NCBI GenBank assembly: GCA_024704765.1
Contig: JAKMXF010000003.1
Span: forward strand, 62,001 to 126,000
Origin: Oopsacas minuta
Taxonomy: Eukaryota > Porifera > Hexactinellida > Lyssacinosida > Leucopsacidae
Direction of reading: 5' to 3'
DNA: 64,000 nt
Positions 62,429 through 64,000 of this stretch are shown in pieces; positions within the stretch are counted from its first letter, which is position 1; each line of letters starts with the position of its first letter. The notes beneath the pieces were generated by a model. The model worked only from the letters and a program-made list of their open reading frames with translations, had not been told where the DNA came from and ran no database searches. Position numbers and translations under genes: made by a program.

Positions 62429-63979
62429 ATGAAAGAATGGCTAGTCTGCCTTACACCAGTATTCATCGCTATATTTCTATTCCTGTACTTCAAGTTTGAA
62501 TATGTACTAACGCATCACAGAGGATTATTCGTGTGTATCTTCCTATTACCAATATCATTCATATACGAATTATATTTCTGTCTACGAAACCGTGTGGTAA
62601 TCTACCTACACAGTGCTCCAGAAAATCATCTGAAACGTGTACAACAGGTTCAAGATAGTGTCAAGAAATGGGCAGTCGAGGGCCGTGGCCGTAGGATGTG
62701 TACGGCCAGACCTTCCTTCCTAACAGTCAGCATGAAGTATAGTGCTTATAAAGACACACACTGGAAAGTGCCTATTAATTTGCATGATATTTTAGATATC
62801 GATATTCAGCACAAAAAATGTAAAGTAGAACCCTTGGTGACGATGGGGCAGATTTCTGCGTCCTTGAATCCGCTAGGCTGGACACTACCGGTCTTACCAG
62901 AGCTTGATGACCTCACGGTAGGGGGCCTAATCATGGGTGTGGGTATCGAAACTTCCTCTCATATATACGGGCTATTCCAGCATACCTGTATTTCATATGA
63001 CGTCATATTATCTGATGGGAGTTTAATGCATTGTAATGCGGATAGTAACAAGAACATGTTCTATGCGATACCTTGGTCTTATGGTACTCTTGGGTTCTTA
63101 GTTGCTGTCGAGATTATGATTGTGCCGGCTAAACCGTTTGTAGAAATTACATATTTTCCTTACAATGAGGTCTCTAAATTGGTGGAGAAGTTTAAACTTG
63201 AATCGAATAAAAATGAATCCGATTTTGTTGAAGGGGTAATTTTGACAAAATCAGCTGGGGTAGTCATGACTGGCAAATTATGTGACACTCCCAAATCAGA
63301 GAATCTCATTAATCGTATCGGCAGGTTCTGGAAACCTTGGTTTTTCACACACGTTAATACATTCCTTACAAAGGGGATAGCGACAGAATACATACCATTA
63401 CGAGACTATTACCACAGACACACACGGAGTTTATTCTGGGAAATGCAAGACATAATCCCATTCGGAAATAATCCGGTTTTTCGATACACATGTGGATGGA
63501 TGGTTCCCCCTAAAATATCTCTTCTTAAACTGACACAAACCAACACAACTAAACGCTTATACGATGAGAAACACGTTACACAGGATATTCTATTGCCAAT
63601 TGAAACACTCTCTGAGACATTGACTGTGTTTAACGAAGAGTTTAATGTGTATCCTCTCTGGTTATGTCCATTCAAATTACCGAATAATCCAGGTCTTGTA
63701 CACCCTAAGGAGCCGGAAACAGTTATGTATGTGGATGTTGGTGCGTATGGCGTACCCAAAATACAGAATTTTAACGCGAAAAATGCGCTACGAAGTGTGG
63801 AAGCGTTTACGAGGCGGGTAAACGGGTTTCAAATGATGTATGCCGATACAAGAATGACTCGTGAGGAATTCCGTAAAATGTTTGATCACGAATTATACGA
63901 TAGAATGAGGAAAGAGCTTAAATGTGAAAATGCTTTTCCAGAAATTTATGATAAAGTCGGGAAGCATGCTTGGAAATAG
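62429..63979 (+). CDS. DHCR24: delta(24)-sterol reductase
   Basis: 516 aa, exactly the length of human DHCR24. It is an FAD-dependent ER enzyme that reduces the C24-C25 bond of desmosterol-type sterols with NADPH. N-terminal membrane anchor ~8-55 (WLVCLTPVFIAIFLFLYF, GLFVCIFLLPISFIYEL), then the FAD-binding domain (EPLVTMGQISASLNPLGWTL, VLPELDDLTVGGLIMGVGIE, LFQHTCISYDVILSDGS, GTLGFLVAVEI) and a C-terminal substrate domain (YYHRHTRSLFWEMQDIIP, GNNPVFRY, PPKISLLKLTQ, HAWK end). The ATG at 62429 is chosen because MKEWLVCLTP then aligns with the human start; one at 62402 would add nine residues. It is intronless here although split in vertebrates. Confidence 0.95.
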   Translation: MKEWLVCLTPVFIAIFLFLYFKFEYVLTHHRGLFVCIFLLPISFIYELYFCLRNRVVIYLHSAPENHLKRVQQVQDSVKKWAVEGRGRRMCTARPSFLTVSMKYSAYKDTHWKVPINLHDILDIDIQHKKCKVEPLVTMGQISASLNPLGWTLPVLPELDDLTVGGLIMGVGIETSSHIYGLFQHTCISYDVILSDGSLMHCNADSNKNMFYAIPWSYGTLGFLVAVEIMIVPAKPFVEITYFPYNEVSKLVEKFKLESNKNESDFVEGVILTKSAGVVMTGKLCDTPKSENLINRIGRFWKPWFFTHVNTFLTKGIATEYIPLRDYYHRHTRSLFWEMQDIIPFGNNPVFRYTCGWMVPPKISLLKLTQTNTTKRLYDEKHVTQDILLPIETLSETLTVFNEEFNVYPLWLCPFKLPNNPGLVHPKEPETVMYVDVGAYGVPKIQNFNAKNALRSVEAFTRRVNGFQMMYADTRMTREEFRKMFDHELYDRMRKELKCENAFPEIYDKVGKHAWK

Positions 63980-64000
63980 GATTTGGAGTTATTTTAGGTT

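Noticed and set aside
1-64000. CRISPR arrays, operons with ribosome binding sites, tRNA or rRNA genes
   Set aside because: Eukaryotic gene structure throughout; no direct-repeat/spacer pattern and no tRNA box A/B pair that I could recognise.

Overview
The window is nuclear DNA of an animal. Genes have GT-AG introns, and recognisable metazoan genes lie side by side: calpain-5, RPL35, a USP, a TIGAR-like phosphatase, cysteine dioxygenase, a FADD-like adaptor, TMPPE, UQCC5/UQCC6 and DHCR24. The DNA is AT-rich, introns are short, many genes are intronless, and small terminal-inverted-repeat elements are abundant. The many coiled-coil/NHL-propeller proteins and the compact layout fit a non-bilaterian animal, most likely a sponge (perhaps a glass sponge). 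That placement is inference.

Layout. 0.2-7.1 kb holds housekeeping genes, all on +: calpain-5-like protease, a free-standing PRMT3-type zinc finger, RPL35, a USP deubiquitinase and a TIGAR-like phosphatase. 7.1-37 kb is an expanding array of seven intronless coiled-coil + NHL genes (A 7764, B 13651 frameshifted, C 18376, D 20383, E 28412, F 32244, G 35776). It is broken up by segmental-duplication debris (a DGCR6-like 5' end, a copied TIGAR tail, copied MAP3K exons, a proline-rich exon), by a DD37D mariner, by a hAT element and by MULE remnants. An RBR E3-like gene lies at 11.1-12.0 kb on the - strand. 33.8-49.7 kb on the - strand is one 32-exon gene for an ankyrin-repeat MAP3K (about 1406 aa), whose splice phases all agree. 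Four + strand genes sit inside its introns: NHL-G, a TSSK-like kinase, a tail-anchored RING protein and a small cysteine-rich protein. 50.4-53.8 kb has two divergent cysteine dioxygenase genes around a diverged NHL paralogue (H). 54-64 kb has a myristoylatable PH/F-box/LRR protein, a FADD-like DED/death-domain adaptor, TMPPE, overlapping UQCC5 and UQCC6 reading frames, and DHCR24.

Two things stand out. First, the seven recent NHL copies are almost identical in nucleotide sequence, except at a few codons that recur once per ~41-residue blade: the residues beside a conserved Pro and the turn after the Ala-Asp. That pattern points to a diversifying recognition face on a six-bladed propeller. Second, UQCC5 and UQCC6, two microproteins that assemble respiratory complex III, are encoded by two reading frames overlapping by 26 nt on one strand, as on a dicistronic mRNA.

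The duplicated flanks carry pieces of neighbouring genes, so part of the array history can be read. The A locus (next to the TIGAR gene) seeded E, and the F locus (next to the MAP3K 3' end) seeded B.
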